From Fertoeibacter niger (GTDB lineage Bacteria; Pseudomonadota; Alphaproteobacteria; Rhodobacterales; Rhodobacteraceae), in assembly GCF_009380135.2 (NCBI RefSeq), contig NZ_WHUT02000001.1:1-64000 (forward strand): 64,000 bases of DNA, in the 5' to 3' direction. Below the pieces are notes generated by a model. The model had not been told where the DNA came from. It searched no databases and saw nothing but the letters and a program-made list of their open reading frames with translations. The translations under genes and the position numbers were made by a program. This document shows positions 24,530 to 32,296 of the stretch, in pieces. How positions within the stretch are numbered: position 1 is the first letter of the stretch; each line of letters begins with the position of its first letter.

Positions 24530-25486
24530 ATGGCCTTTGTAAGCGGCTACCACCACCTGACACTCAGCACCGACGGGGTGCAGGAAGACTATGATTTCTA
24601 TACCAAGACGCTGGGCCTGCATTCGGTCAAGCGCACGGTGCTGTTCGATGGCACCATTCCGGTCTATCACCTGTATTACGGGGCGCGCGGCGGTGATGCC
24701 TCGACCATCATCACCACATTCCCGTTCCGCAAGCCCGGCATCTTTGGCCGCCGCGGCACCAACCAGTCGAAAACCATCATGCAGGCCATTCCGGTGGGGG
24801 CCGCCGAATTCTGGGTGAACCGGCTGAACGAGTGTGGCATCCCGGCGGAAAAGGGCAGCCGGTTCGGCCTGACCCGGGTGATGTTCAAACATCCCTGCGG
24901 CATTCCGCACGAACTGGTGGAAAACCCCGCCGACGCCCGCGCTCCCATCACCAATGACGCGCAGGGCATCGGTCCGGCGCATGGCATTCTGGGCATCTAT
25001 GGCGGTGGCGTCGCGGTCTGGGACCGCACGGCGATGGATGATTTCCTGACCATCGGCATGGGCATGACCAAAGAGGCCGACAGCGACGAGGGCCTGATGT
25101 TTTCCGTGCCCAACCCCGGCGGGCCATCATCGGTGGTGGAGGTTCTGCACGAAACCACCGGGCCGCAGGGCACATGGACGCTGGCGGGCGGCACGATTCA
25201 CCATCTGGCGCTGAACACAGGGAATGAGGAAAACCAGTTGAAGCTGAAGGCGCATCTCGAAGGGATGGGCTTTACCGACGTGTCCGACCAGAAGGACCGC
25301 AACTATTTCAAATCCTGCTATGTGCGCAGCCCGGGTGGCGCGCTGTTTGAAATCGCCTGGTCGGTTGAGGGCGGCTGGGCGCTGGACGAACCCGCCGATG
25401 CCATCGGCTCGACCCTGGTGTTCCCGCCGTGGTTCGAGCATCGTCGGGCGGAGCTGACCGAAGGCCTGGAACCGGCGGCGTTCTGA
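24530..25486 (+). CDS. Extradiol-type ring-cleaving dioxygenase (MhqO/PcpA-like, VOC superfamily)
   Basis: 318-residue Fe(II) enzyme with two vicinal-oxygen-chelate modules. Metal ligands are predicted as His9 (GYHHLTL), His225 (GTIHHLALN) and Glu274 (ALFEIAW); as I recall, PcpA uses His11/His227/Glu276, an exact match in spacing. Relatives cleave hydroquinones (PcpA, LinE) or act in methylhydroquinone resistance (MhqO of Bacillus). Start ATG at 24530 has GAGGGAGG ahead and follows the dioxygenase stop by 2 bp. The next gene is MhqD-like, a pairing seen in the Mhq system. Confidence 0.88.
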   Translation: MAFVSGYHHLTLSTDGVQEDYDFYTKTLGLHSVKRTVLFDGTIPVYHLYYGARGGDASTIITTFPFRKPGIFGRRGTNQSKTIMQAIPVGAAEFWVNRLNECGIPAEKGSRFGLTRVMFKHPCGIPHELVENPADARAPITNDAQGIGPAHGILGIYGGGVAVWDRTAMDDFLTIGMGMTKEADSDEGLMFSVPNPGGPSSVVEVLHETTGPQGTWTLAGGTIHHLALNTGNEENQLKLKAHLEGMGFTDVSDQKDRNYFKSCYVRSPGGALFEIAWSVEGGWALDEPADAIGSTLVFPPWFEHRRAELTEGLEPAAF

Positions 25487-26104
25487 ATGCAGGCCGATGA
25501 CGCCCCCCTGACCCTTGGCGCGCCCCAGACCGGGGCGCGTGCGCTGTGTGTGTTCCTGCATGGCCGGGGCCAGACCCCGGAAGAGATGCAGGAACAGGTG
25601 ATCCGCCATCTGACGGTGCCCGGGGTGGCCTATGTGTTGCCGCGTGCGCCGGGCAAGGTCTGGTATGATGCCAAGGCGGTGGATCCGCTGACAGAAACCA
25701 CGCAGGCGCAACTGGTGGCGGGGCTTGACCGGATCGCCGCAACCATCGGCACGCCGCAGGTGCCGCTGCTGCTGGCGGGATTCAGCCAGGGGGCCTGCAT
25801 GGCGCTGGAATATGCGCTGCTGCGCGGGGCATGGCATGGCGGGCTGGTGGCCTTTACCGGCTGCCGGGTGGGCGATGCCGCGCGGCCCGTCGCCGATCTG
25901 GGCAGCATGCCGGTGTATCTGACCGGCAGCGACGCCGACCCGTGGATACCGCTGCCGGCCTTTGCCGCTGCGGTCGAGGCCTGCGGCCGCGCCCGCGCGC
26001 AACTGCGCGCCGAATGCTTTCCGGGCCGGTCGCATGAGGTGTCGCGCGCCGAGATCAATGTTCTGGATCAGATGCTTGCCACGCTGGCCAGGCAGGAGGC
26101 GTGA
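25487..26104 (+). CDS. Alpha/beta hydrolase (phospholipase/carboxylesterase, MhqD-like)
   Basis: 205-residue cytoplasmic serine hydrolase of the Abhydrolase_2 family. Oxyanion segment FLHGRGQTPEEM, nucleophile elbow GFSQGACMALEYA, then an Asp (GSDADPWIP) and the catalytic His (GRSHEVSRAE). The ATG abuts the stop of the extradiol enzyme and its own stop overlaps the next start, so it is tightly co-translated. MhqD partners MhqO in hydroquinone resistance in Bacillus; a role on ring-cleavage products is plausible but unproven. Confidence 0.85.
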   Translation: MQADDAPLTLGAPQTGARALCVFLHGRGQTPEEMQEQVIRHLTVPGVAYVLPRAPGKVWYDAKAVDPLTETTQAQLVAGLDRIAATIGTPQVPLLLAGFSQGACMALEYALLRGAWHGGLVAFTGCRVGDAARPVADLGSMPVYLTGSDADPWIPLPAFAAAVEACGRARAQLRAECFPGRSHEVSRAEINVLDQMLATLARQEA

Positions 26105-27162
26105 TGGACCCCTTTGTTTTCCCCGGCCTGACGACGCGGGTGATCTTCGGCTCTGGCACGCTGGCGCAGGTGGGGGCCGAGGTGGAACGGCTGGGCCATT
26201 CCCGCGTGCTGGTGCTGTCAACCGAAGGCCAGCAGGCGGATGCCGAGGCGCTGTCGGCCCGGCTTGGCGCGCTGTCGGCGGGGGTGTTTGCGCAAGCCGC
26301 CATGCACACGCCGGTCGAGGTGACGCAAACCGCGCTGGCGGCCTTCAAGGCTTCCAGTGCTACGGCGGTCGTATCGCTGGGCGGCGGATCGACCACGGGG
26401 CTGGGCAAGGCCATCGCCATTCGCACCGGGGCTGATCAGGTGGTGATCCCCACCACCTATGCCGGGTCGGAAATGACCGATATTCTGGGCGAAACGGCGG
26501 GCGGCCAGAAAACCACGCGCCGCGACCCGGGCATCCGCCCCGAGGTGGTGATCTATGACGTTGACCTGACGCTGACCCTGCCTCCCGCGCTGACCGTGAC
26601 TTCGGCACTGAACGCCATCGCCCATGCGGTCGAGGCCTTCTATGCCACTGACCGCAACCCGGTAATCACCGCCATGTGCCGCGAGGCTTTGCCCGCCTTC
26701 CGCGACGGTTTGCCCATGATCGCCCGCGACCCGCGCGACACAGAGGCACGCTCGCAGGTGCTGTATGGCGCATGGCTGTGTTCCACCGCGCTGGGTTATG
26801 TGTCGATGGCGCTGCATCACAAGCTTGCGCATGTGCTGGGCGGCAGTTTCAACACGCCGCATGCCGATACCCATGCCATCCTCTTGCCGCATACCGCAGG
26901 TTTCAACGGTGCCGCCGTGCCCGGTCTGCTGGCCCCGGTGACAGAGGCTTTTGGCACCAGCCCCGGCGCGGGCCTGTGGGATTTTGCCAGTGCGGTGGGT
27001 GCCCCCCTGCGGCTGGCCGACCTTGGCCTGACCGAGGCCGATCTTGACCGCGCGGCGGATATTGCCGTGCAGAACCCCTATGCCAACCCGCGCCCGTTTG
27101 ACCGCAGCGCCATCCGCGCGCTGTTGCAGGATGCCTGGGAAGGCCGCCGCCCCGCCACCTGA
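26104..27162 (+). CDS. Maleylacetate reductase
   Basis: 352-residue member of the iron-type alcohol dehydrogenase family, reducing maleylacetate to 3-oxoadipate with NAD(P)H. Motifs: VSLGGGSTTGLGKAIA (nucleotide-binding loop), IPTTYAGSEMTDILG, NAIAHAVEAFYA, HHKLAHVLGGSFNTPHADTH and LPH, all typical of maleylacetate reductases (TfdF/MacA/PcpE). An overlapping GTG is three bases upstream; the ATG gives better spacing to GGAGG. It defines the pathway as one through maleylacetate, hence hydroxyquinol or chlorohydroquinone. Confidence 0.92.
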   Translation: MDPFVFPGLTTRVIFGSGTLAQVGAEVERLGHSRVLVLSTEGQQADAEALSARLGALSAGVFAQAAMHTPVEVTQTALAAFKASSATAVVSLGGGSTTGLGKAIAIRTGADQVVIPTTYAGSEMTDILGETAGGQKTTRRDPGIRPEVVIYDVDLTLTLPPALTVTSALNAIAHAVEAFYATDRNPVITAMCREALPAFRDGLPMIARDPRDTEARSQVLYGAWLCSTALGYVSMALHHKLAHVLGGSFNTPHADTHAILLPHTAGFNGAAVPGLLAPVTEAFGTSPGAGLWDFASAVGAPLRLADLGLTEADLDRAADIAVQNPYANPRPFDRSAIRALLQDAWEGRRPAT

Positions 27163-27243
27163 CGCCAATCAAGGGCCACCAGGGCCATAAGCCATCAAGG
27201 TCACAAACCACCAAGGCCAGAAGCCATCAAGGGAGGAACCACC
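27163..27243 (+). repeat. Imperfect CA(T/C)CAAGG direct repeats before the binding-protein gene
   Basis: In this 81-bp gap the words GCCATCAAGG and ACCACCAAGG recur four times with 15-25 bp spacing. The last copy forms part of the AAGGGAGGAACC Shine-Dalgarno of the substrate-binding-protein gene. It may be a binding site or an expansion of the RBS region. Confidence 0.4.
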
Positions 27244-28518
27244 ATGCTGACACGCCGCCGTTTCCTGCATACCAGCGCCGCCACCGGCCTTACCCTGGCC
27301 AGCAGCCACCTTGCCGCCCCCGCACTGGCCCAGGGCGCGAAGATCCGCCTTGGCTATGTCAGCCCGCAATCCGGGCCGCTGGCCGGTTTCGCCGAAAGCG
27401 ACGCCTACAACATCAAGGCCTTCCTTGCGTCCGAGGCCGGGGCGAATTTCGAGGTCATCGTCAAGGACAGCCAGTCGAACCCCAACCGCGCCGCCGAAGT
27501 GGCCAAGGAACTGATCATCGACGACGAGATCAACCTGATGCTCGTCGCCTCCACCCCCGAAAACACCAACCCCGTCGCCACGACATGCGAGGCCGAGGGC
27601 ATGCCGGTCATCTCTACCGCCGCCCCCTGGCAGCCGTGGTTCATTGGCCAGCAGGGCAACCCGGGCGATCCGGCGTCCTGGAAACCCTTCGATTTCGCCT
27701 TCCACTATTTCTGGGGGCTGGAAGATGTGATCGCCGTGTTCCTGAATATGTGGAACCAGCTTGATACCAACAAATCCATCGGCGGCCTGTTCCCCAATGA
27801 TGCCGACGGCAACGCCTGGGGCGACCCGAACGTGGGCGTGGGCCCCGGTTTCGCCGCCGCAGGCTACACGCTGAACGACCCGGGCCGCTATCAGAACCTG
27901 ACCGACGATTTCACCGCGCAGATCAACGCCTTCAAGGCGGCAAATGCCCAGATCGTGACCGGCGTGGTGATCCCGCCCGATTTCACGACCTTCTGGAATC
28001 AGGCCAAGCAGCAGGGCTTTGCGCCCAAGGCGGCGACGGTGGCCAAGGCCATCCTGTTCCCGCAATCGGTCGAGGCTTTGGGCGAGGCCGGTCACAACCT
28101 GTCGTCCGAGGTCTGGTGGTCGAACACGCATCCCTTCGCCTCGTCCCTCACCGGCCAGTCGGCGGCAGACCTTGCGGCAGGCTTCACGGCGGAAACCGGG
28201 CGGCCGTGGACGCAGCCCATCGGCTTCATCCATTCGCTGTTCCAAATGGCCACCAATGTCATGGGCCGGGTGGATGACGCCGCTGACCCCGAAGCGGTGG
28301 CGGCGGCGATTGCCGCGACCGACATGGATACGATCGTGGGCAAGGTGGCCTTCAACGGCGCGGGCCTGCCACCCTTCGCCGCCGCCAACGTCTGCAAGAC
28401 CCCGCTGGTCGGCGGCCAGTGGCGGCGCAAGGCCGATGGCACCTTCGATCTGGTGGTGGTCGACAACCAGACCGCGCCGATGATCCCGACCGGCGGCGTG
28501 ATGGAAGCGCTGGCCTGA
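27244..28518 (+). CDS. Substrate-binding protein of a branched-chain-type ABC importer (aromatic cluster)
   Basis: 424-residue periplasmic protein of the LivJ/HbaE type. The N-terminus MLTRRRFLHTSAATGLTLASSHLAAPALAQ is a twin-arginine-like signal, followed by the two-lobed fold (IRLGYVSPQSGPLAGFAE at the mature start). Members of this family bound to aromatic operons take up aromatic acids or phenolics rather than amino acids. Genes for both ATPases and both permeases follow. Substrate is inferred from context only. Confidence 0.88.
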   Translation: MLTRRRFLHTSAATGLTLASSHLAAPALAQGAKIRLGYVSPQSGPLAGFAESDAYNIKAFLASEAGANFEVIVKDSQSNPNRAAEVAKELIIDDEINLMLVASTPENTNPVATTCEAEGMPVISTAAPWQPWFIGQQGNPGDPASWKPFDFAFHYFWGLEDVIAVFLNMWNQLDTNKSIGGLFPNDADGNAWGDPNVGVGPGFAAAGYTLNDPGRYQNLTDDFTAQINAFKAANAQIVTGVVIPPDFTTFWNQAKQQGFAPKAATVAKAILFPQSVEALGEAGHNLSSEVWWSNTHPFASSLTGQSAADLAAGFTAETGRPWTQPIGFIHSLFQMATNVMGRVDDAADPEAVAAAIAATDMDTIVGKVAFNGAGLPPFAAANVCKTPLVGGQWRRKADGTFDLVVVDNQTAPMIPTGGVMEALA

Positions 28519-28571
28519 CAGGACGCCACGGCTGCGCCCCGCCCGGGGCGCGGCCAACCCCGGAGATTCCA

Positions 28572-29291
28572 GTGACCATCCTCAGCCTGCACAATGTCTC
28601 GAAACGCTTCGGTGCCCTGACGGTCACCGATGACGTGACCTTTGACGTGCCGCGCGGGCAGGCTCTGGGCATCATCGGGCCGAATGGCGCGGGCAAATCG
28701 ACCTTGTTCAACCTGATCACCGGCAATATCCGCGCCGATGCCGGGCGCATCGACTTCCTTGGCCGCGACGTCACGCGCGACCCCGCGATGAAACGGGTGC
28801 AGGCCGGGGTGGGGCGCAGTTTCCAGATCCCGCAACCGTTTGAAAAGCTGACCGTGTTCGAAAACCTGGCCACCGCCGCCAGCTTTGGCCGCCGCCTGCC
28901 CGAACGCGCCGTGACCGCGGCCTGTCTCGACATCCTCGAACAGACCGAGCTGATGCGCCGCGCCAACACGCCGGCCGGGCAATTGTCGCTGCTGGAACGC
29001 AAGCGGCTGGAACTGGCCCGCGCCATGGCCACCGGGCCGCAACTGCTGCTGCTGGATGAAATCGCGGGCGGGCTGACCGAGGGCGAATGTCAGGCGCTTG
29101 TGGCCACGATCAGGGCCATCCATGCGCAGGGCACCACGATCATCTGGATCGAACATGTGCTGCACGCGCTGAACGCGGTGGTGGAACGGCTGCTGGTGCT
29201 GGATTTCGGCCGCGTGATCGGCATCGGCGAACCCGCCGCCATCATGGCCTCGAAAGAGGTGCGCGAGATCTATCTGGGGATCGAGATTTGA
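28572..29291 (+). CDS. ABC transporter ATPase, LivG type
   Basis: 239-residue cytoplasmic ATPase. GTG start at 28572 (VTILSLHNVSKRFGALTV). Walker [18 protein letters not shown]-loop, signature LSLLERKRLELARAMA (the usual LSGGQ is degenerate to LSLLER, as often in LivG), Walker B LLLLDEIAGGLTEGE, H-loop WIEH. The stop overlaps the TTG start of the LivF gene (TTGA, 29288-29291). Confidence 0.9.
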   Translation: MTILSLHNVSKRFGALTVTDDVTFDVPRGQALGIIGPNGAGKSTLFNLITGNIRADAGRIDFLGRDVTRDPAMKRVQAGVGRSFQIPQPFEKLTVFENLATAASFGRRLPERAVTAACLDILEQTELMRRANTPAGQLSLLERKRLELARAMATGPQLLLLDEIAGGLTEGECQALVATIRAIHAQGTTIIWIEHVLHALNAVVERLLVLDFGRVIGIGEPAAIMASKEVREIYLGIEI

Positions 29292-29998
29292 CACCGCTGC
29301 TGGAAACCCGGGGCCTGACGGCCAATTACGGCGACTTCCGCGCACTGTTCGGCGTGGATATCACCGTTCAGCCCGGTGAAACCGTGGCGATCATCGGGGC
29401 CAATGGCGCGGGCAAGACCACGCTCCTTCGCGCCATCGCGGGCGTGCTGCGCTCGGCCCCCGCGCAGGTGCTGCACCACGGAGCCCCCATCGGCGCGCTG
29501 CCCGCCGATCAGGTGATGCAGCGCGGCATCAGCATGGTGCCCGAGGGGCGCCGGCTCTTCCCCTCGCTGTCGGTCGAGGAGAACCTGCTGATCGGCGGCC
29601 AGACCCGCCGCGCCAAAGGGCCGTGGTCGCTGGCAACTGTCTATGACTTGTTCCCCATCCTGCGCGAGCGCCGCCATTCCCCCGGCACGGCGCTTTCGGG
29701 GGGCCAGCAGCAGATGGTCGCCATCGGCCGCGCGCTGATGGCCAACCCTGAACTGATGCTGTGTGACGAGATCAGCCTTGGCCTCGCCCCCGTGGTTATC
29801 CGCGACATCTATGCCGCCCTGCCGCAGATCAAGGCGGGGGGTGCGTCGCTGGTGATCGTGGAGCAGGACATCGCCCAGGCCCTGCGCGTGGCCGACCGTG
29901 TCTATTGCCTGATGGAAGGCCGCGTCACCCTGACCGGCCGCCCCGCCGACATCACCCGCGACGCGATCCACGCCGCCTATTTCGGAGCGCCCGCATGA
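29288..29998 (+). CDS. ABC transporter ATPase, LivF type
   Basis: 236-residue ATPase. TTG start at 29288 is forced by the overlap with the LivG stop; the next in-frame Met is far inside. Walker A GANGAGKTTLLRAIAG, Q-loop MVPEGRRLFPSLSVEENL, signature LSGGQQQMVAIGRALM, Walker B LMLCDEISLGLAPVVI, H-loop replaced by VEQD (usual in LivF). It is followed by a very large palindrome before the permease genes. Confidence 0.9.
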   Translation: MTPLLETRGLTANYGDFRALFGVDITVQPGETVAIIGANGAGKTTLLRAIAGVLRSAPAQVLHHGAPIGALPADQVMQRGISMVPEGRRLFPSLSVEENLLIGGQTRRAKGPWSLATVYDLFPILRERRHSPGTALSGGQQQMVAIGRALMANPELMLCDEISLGLAPVVIRDIYAALPQIKAGGASLVIVEQDIAQALRVADRVYCLMEGRVTLTGRPADITRDAIHAAYFGAPA

Positions 29999-30015
29999 CC
30001 ATCCTCCACCTTGCG

Positions 30016-30284
30016 CATTTTCTGCCCCTAAATATCCCCGCCGGAGGCCTCCACCAAGGCGACCGCCGCCTCGGTCGGCGTCTCACCGGGTGGCAACGCC
30101 GCCTGAGGGGGCTCGATGCCCCCGAAGGCGGCTCCCCCCCGCTGGCCGTGGAAACCGGGGCGGGGGAGCCGCGCGCGGGGGCATCGAGCCCCCTTGCGCG
30201 GCGTTGCCACGGGACAAGCCCCGAGGAGGGCCGGTCGTTGCCGCTGTGGAGGCCTCCGGCGGGGATATTTAGGGGCAGAAAATG
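30016..30284. repeat. 269-bp near-perfect palindrome with dispersed-repeat arms (copies 2 and 3)
   Basis: The outer arms, 30016-30053 and 30247-30284, are a 38-bp exact inverted repeat containing the dispersed GGGGATATTT...CAGAAAATG element. Nested exact arms are 30090-30102/30198-30210 (13 bp), 30107-30123/30177-30193 (17 bp) and 30130-30138/30162-30170 (9 bp). All pairs share the same centre, 30150. It sits between the LivF and LivH genes of one transcription unit, where its RNA would fold into one long stem. No protein-coding gene is supported inside; the two mirror-image 60-codon frames are by-products of the symmetry. Confidence 0.9.
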
Positions 30285-30377
30285 GGAAACCTGCGCCCTT
30301 GCGTACTGCGACCCGTGGGTGGCCGGCGGTGGAGGTCTGCGAAGTGGGTGTCTTTACAAGGACGAAAGGCGGACGGC

Positions 30378-31241
30378 GTGATCGGAGTTGATACCATCGT
30401 GCAGGGTGTGCTGCTGGGCGGGCTTTATGCGCTGTTCGCGGCGGGGTTGAGCCTGGTGTTCGGCATCATGCGGCTGGTGAACCTGGCGCATGGTGACCTG
30501 ATCGTGATGGGGGCCTATCTGATCCTGATCCTGGTCACGCTGTCGGGGCTGAACCCGTTTCTGGCGGCGCTGGTGGCGGCGCCCCTGATGTTCGGGCTGG
30601 GATGGGGCTTGCAGCGGCTGGTCCTGAACCGCACGCTGGGCAAGGACATCCTGCCGCCGCTGCTGGTGACGTTCGGCCTGTCCATCGCCTTGCAAAACGC
30701 CTTGCTGGAGGGGTTTTCGGCCGACAGCCGCAAGATTTCGGCGGGCGGGCTGGAGACGGCCTCGGCCGATCTGGGGATCGTCACGGTGGGGGTGATGCCC
30801 TTGCTGACCTTCGCCTCGGCCATCGCGGTGATCGTGGGGCTGAACGCGCTGTTCTACCGCACCGCTTTGGGCCGGGCGTTCCGGGCGGTGTCGGATGATC
30901 CGGTGACGGCCAGCCTGATGGGTATCAGGCCCGCGCATGTCTTTGCCATGGCGACCGGGGTGGCCATGCTGGTGGTCACGGTGGCGGCGCTGTATTTCGG
31001 CATGCGGGCGAATTTCGATCCGGCGATCGGCCCCGCCCGGCTGATCTATGCCTTTGAGGCGGTGATCATCGGGGGGCTGGGCAGTCTGTGGGGCACGCTG
31101 GCGGGAGGGATCATCATCGGCGTGGCGCAGACAGTGGGGGCGGCGGTGAACCCCGAATGGCAGATACTGGCCGGGCATGTGGCCTTTCTGCTGGTGTTGC
31201 TGGTCAGGCCGCGCGGCCTGTTTCCCCGGGCGGTGGACTGA
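30378..31241 (+). CDS. ABC transporter permease, LivH type
   Basis: 287-residue polytopic permease. The frame is open from 30282 but the family-like N-terminus begins at GTG 30378 (VIGVDTIVQGVLLGGLYALFA), with AAAGGCGGA upstream. Eight or so TM helices; the motif FGIMRLVNLAHGDLIVMGAYL is characteristic of LivH, and AFEAVIIGGLGSLWGTLAGG of its C-terminal half. Stop overlaps the next ATG (TGATG). Confidence 0.9.
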   Translation: MIGVDTIVQGVLLGGLYALFAAGLSLVFGIMRLVNLAHGDLIVMGAYLILILVTLSGLNPFLAALVAAPLMFGLGWGLQRLVLNRTLGKDILPPLLVTFGLSIALQNALLEGFSADSRKISAGGLETASADLGIVTVGVMPLLTFASAIAVIVGLNALFYRTALGRAFRAVSDDPVTASLMGIRPAHVFAMATGVAMLVVTVAALYFGMRANFDPAIGPARLIYAFEAVIIGGLGSLWGTLAGGIIIGVAQTVGAAVNPEWQILAGHVAFLLVLLVRPRGLFPRAVD

Positions 31242-32296
31242 TGCGCTACAGGGTTCAGACCCGCACCCGGGCGGGACATATCGCGGGATTTGTGGCGCTG
31301 GGGCTGATCGCGCTGGCCATCGTGCTGCCGGTCTTTGCCGGGCGCGGGCTGATACAGGACATGTTCTTCATCCTGACCATGCTGGTGCTGGCGCAGTTCT
31401 GGAACCTTCTGGCGGGCTATGGCGGGCTGGTGTCGGTGGGCCAGCAGGCTTTTGTCGGCATGGGGGCCTACGCGATGTTCGGCGCGGTGATCCTGTGGGG
31501 GGTGGACCCGATACCGGCGATTCTGGCGGGCGGGGTGGCGGCGCTGTTGCTGGCCGTGCCCACGGCCTATTTCGCGTTCCGCCTGCAGGGGGCCTATTTC
31601 GCCATCGGCACATGGGTGATCGCCGAGGTGACGCGGCTGATGGTGGCGCAGTGGAAGGCGCTGGGCGGGGGCACCGGCACATCGCTGCCGCGCGAGGCGA
31701 CGGGCGACATGTGGGGTGTATCAGCAGTGCAGGCGCTGTTCGGCCTGCGCGAGGCGGCGGCGCGCGATGTGCTGGCCTATTGGCTGGCGCTGGCGCTGGC
31801 GGTGGCCACCATAGGCGGCATCTACTGGCTTTTGCGCAACCGGCTGGGGCTGGCGCTGTCGGCGGTGCGCGACAACACCGAGGCGGCGAAATCGGTGGGC
31901 GTCGATGCGGGCCGGATGAAATGGTTTGTCTTCCTGATCGCGGCCTTCGGCACCGGCCTGTGCGGCGCGCTGATCTTCGTGCAGACCGCCCGCATTTCCC
32001 CCGACGCCGCCTTCAACGTCAGCCAGTGGACGGCCTATGTCATCTTCATCGTGGTGATCGGCGGCATCGGCACCATCGAGGGGCCCATTCTGGGCGTGCT
32101 GATCTTTTTTGCGCTGCAATCGGCCTTTGCCGATTACGGCAGCTGGTATCTGTTCGCGCTGGGGATCATCGGCATCGTGGTGATGCTGGTGGCACCGCGC
32201 GGGCTTTGGGGCCTGTTTTCCGACAGGACCGGCATTCACCTGTTCCCGGTGCAGCGCAGGCTGGTCGGGCGGGATATTTCTGAGGGAGAGACGTGA
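31241..32296 (+). CDS. ABC transporter permease, LivM type
   Basis: 351-residue polytopic permease. ATG at 31241 overlaps the LivH stop. Motifs: LNLLAGYGGLVSVGQQAF-type loop (NLLAGYGGLVSVGQQAFVG), AVRDNTEAAKSVGVDAGRMKW, and VIGGIGTIEGPILGVLIFF near the C-terminus. It completes the importer. The stop overlaps the start of the flavin hydroxylase gene, tying import and hydroxylation together. Confidence 0.9.
   Translation: MRYRVQTRTRAGHIAGFVALGLIALAIVLPVFAGRGLIQDMFFILTMLVLAQFWNLLAGYGGLVSVGQQAFVGMGAYAMFGAVILWGVDPIPAILAGGVAALLLAVPTAYFAFRLQGAYFAIGTWVIAEVTRLMVAQWKALGGGTGTSLPREATGDMWGVSAVQALFGLREAAARDVLAYWLALALAVATIGGIYWLLRNRLGLALSAVRDNTEAAKSVGVDAGRMKWFVFLIAAFGTGLCGALIFVQTARISPDAAFNVSQWTAYVIFIVVIGGIGTIEGPILGVLIFFALQSAFADYGSWYLFALGIIGIVVMLVAPRGLWGLFSDRTGIHLFPVQRRLVGRDISEGET

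Noticed and set aside
26218-27168. 316-codon frame antisense to maleylacetate reductase
   Set aside because: Overlaps a gene with complete motifs; no recognisable protein features.
30028-30272. Two opposite 60-codon frames with similar peptides in the palindrome
   Set aside because: Their likeness is the direct result of the inverted symmetry; there is no RBS or family support.
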